From Chaetoceros tenuissimus (Eukaryota; Bacillariophyta; Thalassiosirophyceae; Chaetocerotales; Chaetocerotaceae): 64,000 bases of DNA. The stretch lies in the NCBI GenBank assembly GCA_021927905.1, contig BLLK01000029.1, positions 806,001-870,000 on the forward strand. The letters run 5' to 3'. Made by a program: the position numbers and the translations under genes. A model generated the notes under the pieces. The model ran no database searches. It was given only the letters and a program-made list of their open reading frames with translations, and was not told the origin of the DNA. Positions 61,196-64,000 of the stretch are shown here, piece by piece (the first letter of the stretch is position 1; each line of letters begins with the position of its first letter).

Positions 61196-61590
61196 GAATA
61201 CTACGTACAATAATAGGTTTTTATTCTTTTAGTTTCTTTTTAGTTTCTTCGGCTTTTTCCCGGTCATTTCGGAGCCTGAAATAGTCATTGTTGTACATTT
61301 GGCACACATGTTATGTTGATAGATGGACTTCTTGGGAAAGTATGGTGTACTGCTTCCAACCAACCACTCCCAGTCTCGACTCTCATAATTGTGTTTCTGT
61401 TCAAAACAGTAGTGGTGATTGCGTATTGCAAGGTGCAACAAAAGGAATACTTGTCTGCTGTTGAGTTCACTTCATTGCGCACTCATCAAGAAAAGAGGTT
61501 GACCTCATCTATAAGATAGGTTTCCAAAGAATATCCTCCACAGTAGCTTGTTCATTCATTTCTTTCAATCCAGAAAAACTGTCACAACAA
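61196..61590. other. spacer upstream of the sulfotransferase gene
   Basis: A 395-bp stretch outside the transposon that should hold the sulfotransferase promoter. No gene or clear repeat is seen. Confidence 0.4.
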
Positions 61591-63549
61591 ATGTTTAGAA
61601 CCCAGGAAAAGCTCCAAAGGATCCTCAGCAGGAGGGGTGTTAAAGCCTTTGAAAGTCCTTGTATCCACTACTTCAAATCACATCAGAATCATTTTTATGG
61701 AGCACTAATGGCTCTCACGGTCTTTCTACTCATTCTTCCACAAACCTTTATCAAGACTCGAGAAAAGTTGCATGAAATACTTCCTGTTGGAGGCGAATTG
61801 AAAGAATATAAAGAATTTCATGAAATGATTGAGTCAGGAACAGACACTAGTACACCATTTGGAAACTGCAAAATTCATCAACCAAGGCATCCACAGGAAC
61901 CGTTGAACCCTATCATGGTGGCAACATTTCCTGGATCTTCATCTGATTTGATGCGCTTATTGATTGAAACAATGACGGGTACTTGGACTGGAGCTCGGAC
62001 ATTTCGAGATGATGTTATTGCAATTAAAACTCATTTTCCTGTCTACGATAATCATATCAACATGAAGCAACTTCTGACAGAGTTGAAAGGAGATCCTGCA
62101 AGGGTGATTTTGATACTGAAAGATCCAATGTATTCCATAAAGGCTTTTTATGATTATATCCGTCTTACGTCGGAACAACGAGGCGATCCTCCTCCCGAAG
62201 AATGGACAGAATGGTGTGAAATGAATTTTGATAGTCACATAGAAAAGTGGGAAATATTCACAAAGTTTTGGTTGTCACATCCTGTAATAGAAGAGGGTAA
62301 CAAACATGTGGTGGTGTATGAAAGTTTGGTAGATCCAAAAAGTGGCGTGCAGGAAGCAACTGATATCATGGATTTCATGAAAAGAGTTACACGTATAGCA
62401 GAAGATCGATCGTCAGAAATAAGCTGTCTTTGGTCGCGTGTGGTGCAATTCAATGTGAAAGCGGACGAACCAGCACCTAGACGGAGATTACAGACTTATA
62501 ATATAGGAAATGATATGACCAAAGCGGAAGCATCACCTAGACGGATACTTCGGCGAAACGCTTCCAACGTGGAGACTGATTCGAAGAACAATCTATATAC
62601 ATTTGTTCAACTCAATAAGATTGCTGGTATTCTGACTCAACTCATTGACGAATTATCTTTGGAAGATCACGTGTTACAAGCTCTATTGAAGTATCGTATG
62701 TCTGCATTAGAAAGTATGAAAAATTTGATGAATGACGATCCAGTTCTTGTGAGTAATAGTCACGGTACATGCATGGTTACAACACCACAATATGAGCCCA
62801 TGATCCCAATGTTTCAGGCTTCTTATCCTGGATCTGGATCTGAAATGATGAGAGACTTATTATCTGCAATAACTGGAGTAAAGACTGCAGAGACAAAGCG
62901 CAGAAATGATGTGGTGGCAGTAAAAACTTTTTTCCCATATCGGTCATTTGATATCCATCCGAGTTTCTTAAATAGCGACATGAAAAAGTTGGTGCTCTTG
63001 GTGCGTTATCCTCTTCATGCAATATCTTCCAACTTCAACCACATTTACTGGAAGCAAAATCACCTTCAAGCACACAGCGTCCAGCCACCAAAAGAAGCAT
63101 GGGAAGACTATAGAGATGCTCATTTTGACGAAGAGCTTGATGCATGGATAGAACATACTGAATACTGGATTAGTCATTTCAAGGGACTCAACCGACTTGT
63201 GATATCTTATGAAAGTTTAACCAATGAGGAGACTGGGCCTCAGGACGCTATGAGATTAAGTCTATTCATTCGATCGATATATAATGAAGGAACTCTAAAC
63301 CCTGCTCCAGTATTTACTCTTCCATGTCTATGGTTCCGAGCAGTAAGAATACTGGACGAATCAAATAGTGACATGTTCCAAGATAGTAGCAACCATTCAG
63401 GAGGTGTATACCGACCAGCATTCACAACCATTCAGCTGGAGAAAACTGCAACGAAACTAAATAGCTTACTTACAAAAATGAAAAACGAGAAACGCATAGC
63501 ACCGATATTGCAATCTTATTGGGAACACACAGTAAATCAAATACACTGA
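61591..63549 (+). CDS. type II membrane protein with two tandem sulfotransferase-like domains
   Basis: A 652-residue single exon. A membrane span at about residues 36-54 (FYGALMALTVFLLILPQTF) follows a basic N-terminus, giving the Golgi type II layout. Domain 1 (about 105-370) has MVATFPGSSSDLMRLLIETM, the counterpart of the 5'-PSB loop (T-Y-P-G-S-G) that binds PAPS, then RVILILKDPMYSIKAFYDYI and HVVVYESLV. Domain 2 (about 405-640) repeats the order: QASYPGSGSEMMRDLLSAI, KLVLLVRYPLHAISSNF, RLVISYESLTNE. The Arg of the 3'-PSB motif is kept in domain 2 (LVRYP) but is Lys in domain 1 (LKDP), so domain 1 may have weaker or no activity. Such enzymes sulfate sugars or proteins with PAPS in the Golgi; acceptor unknown. 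WSCD-like proteins are the closest resemblance I can suggest. Confidence 0.75.
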   Translation: MFRTQEKLQRILSRRGVKAFESPCIHYFKSHQNHFYGALMALTVFLLILPQTFIKTREKLHEILPVGGELKEYKEFHEMIESGTDTSTPFGNCKIHQPRHPQEPLNPIMVATFPGSSSDLMRLLIETMTGTWTGARTFRDDVIAIKTHFPVYDNHINMKQLLTELKGDPARVILILKDPMYSIKAFYDYIRLTSEQRGDPPPEEWTEWCEMNFDSHIEKWEIFTKFWLSHPVIEEGNKHVVVYESLVDPKSGVQEATDIMDFMKRVTRIAEDRSSEISCLWSRVVQFNVKADEPAPRRRLQTYNIGNDMTKAEASPRRILRRNASNVETDSKNNLYTFVQLNKIAGILTQLIDELSLEDHVLQALLKYRMSALESMKNLMNDDPVLVSNSHGTCMVTTPQYEPMIPMFQASYPGSGSEMMRDLLSAITGVKTAETKRRNDVVAVKTFFPYRSFDIHPSFLNSDMKKLVLLVRYPLHAISSNFNHIYWKQNHLQAHSVQPPKEAWEDYRDAHFDEELDAWIEHTEYWISHFKGLNRLVISYESLTNEETGPQDAMRLSLFIRSIYNEGTLNPAPVFTLPCLWFRAVRILDESNSDMFQDSSNHSGGVYRPAFTTIQLEKTATKLNSLLTKMKNEKRIAPILQSYWEHTVNQIH

Positions 63550-63628
63550 GGTTCCTATTAGGTATGAGTTGTTCTTGATAAAATACTTATTATTTGTTTT
63601 ATAAAAATATCTTTTTACTTTGATATTT

Positions 63629-64000
63629 TTAAGGCGATATTAGATTATCAAACCACGCACCGATGTAATACGCAAATATGCCTCCTACCCCTGTAAATAG
63701 CAAGTTCTCTACTGCAGAAATATACCACAACTCTTTGGTTGCAAAGGTTTTAACGAATCCAACGGCGAATAGAGCGATACCTGTACAAAAGCTAGCAATA
63801 CTTAAAGCTCTGTATGGATCATTCACAAAAAGATAGGGCAGAGTCGACGGCATAGCACCACTGAAAAATAAGAGTCCAGATGTTACTCCTGCCCAAATTG
63901 GTTTTCGTTGTTCAGATTCCAAAACTCCAAACTCTAGCGCAACCATAATTTTGAGCAATGCATCATCATCATTTCCATAGTATTCGACGAGACTAGCACG
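63629..64000 (-). CDS. VIT/CCC1-family vacuolar iron (or manganese) transporter, N-terminus beyond right edge
   Basis: The open frame enters at 64000 and stops at 63629, giving 123 C-terminal residues. It reads LVEYYGNDDDALLKIMVALE, then three hydrophobic helices: IWAGVTSGLLFFSGAMPSTL with PYLF, ALSIASFCTGIALFAVGFVK, and ENLLFTGVGGIFAYYIGAWF. The P-x-x-P-Y turn, the G-x-x-K-x-x-x-T loop and the final G-x-x-x-A-Y-x-I-G helix are typical of VIT1/CCC1 proteins, which move Fe2+ or Mn2+ into vacuoles. The N-terminal helices with the metal-binding Glu residues are outside the window. Confidence 0.87.
   Translation of the reverse strand, partial: RASLVEYYGNDDDALLKIMVALEFGVLESEQRKPIWAGVTSGLLFFSGAMPSTLPYLFVNDPYRALSIASFCTGIALFAVGFVKTFATKELWYISAVENLLFTGVGGIFAYYIGAWFDNLISP

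Noticed and set aside
61003-61284. 93-codon frame, also present at 55365-55571 on the other strand
   Set aside because: The frame lies in the transposon's inverted repeat and exists twice only because the arms are copies; it has no protein-like features.

Overview
The window looks like nuclear DNA of a photosynthetic stramenopile, most likely a diatom. It is AT-rich and gene-dense, with genes on both strands. Introns are few and short (mostly 49-99 bp) with clean GTAAGT donors and AG acceptors. Several proteins begin with a signal peptide followed by the A/S-F-A-P type junction of diatom plastid precursors. Algal features (a tocopherol-type methyltransferase, large F-box/ankyrin proteins, ShK-like cysteine-rich membrane proteins) sit among universal eukaryotic genes. 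No prokaryotic operon signals are present.

Layout, left to right. 1-7.2 kb: an EDC4/Ge-1-like decapping scaffold (cut by the left edge) and an ABCC-type transporter. 7.2-8.4 kb: a gene-free stretch with a candidate short inverted-repeat element. 8.4-14 kb: the Golgi coiled-coil protein CASP and a Mediator MED14-like gene. 14-20 kb: four secreted or membrane cysteine-rich proteins, including two related ShK-like receptors and a membrane-anchored aspartyl protease. 20-25 kb: an unknown gene, a MAP2K-like kinase, a heptamer repeat, a tRNA-Gln(UUG) and 6-phosphogluconolactonase. 25-31.8 kb: a fast-evolving three-exon repeat gene, an EamA-type transporter, a possibly plastid-targeted unknown and a coiled-coil protein. 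31.9-41 kb: a histone stem-loop binding protein, two F-box/ankyrin paralogues, a broken SUMO-like gene, TFIIF-beta and two unknown genes, all on the minus strand. 41-43 kb: the V-ATPase catalytic subunit, with extreme codon bias. 43.6-53.4 kb: two plastid-type J-domain paralogues separated by 5 kb of gene-poor DNA that holds a decayed piece of a third copy and a phosphodiesterase remnant. 53.9-55.2 kb: a gamma-tocopherol-methyltransferase-like gene. 55.4-61.2 kb: a DNA transposon. 61.6-63.5 kb: a tandem sulfotransferase. Right edge: a VIT/CCC1 iron transporter.

The most unusual item is the 5.8-kb transposon. It is bounded by 380-bp inverted repeats that differ at only about six positions. It carries an intact two-exon gene for a 1198-residue protein that appears to join a piggyBac-like DDE transposase, a PD-(D/E)XK (YqaJ/lambda-exonuclease-like) nuclease domain and a C-terminal zinc-binding cysteine cluster. 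A divergently transcribed 198-residue accessory protein of unknown function completes it. Near-identical ends and open reading frames point to recent movement. The second most interesting item is the J-domain pair. One member fuses a J domain to a KOW motif and a helicase-associated domain. The other carries a seven-copy SIPRQSTQDIF repeat array with W-S-P motifs, and fragments of the same array lie as a fossil in the neighbouring gene desert.
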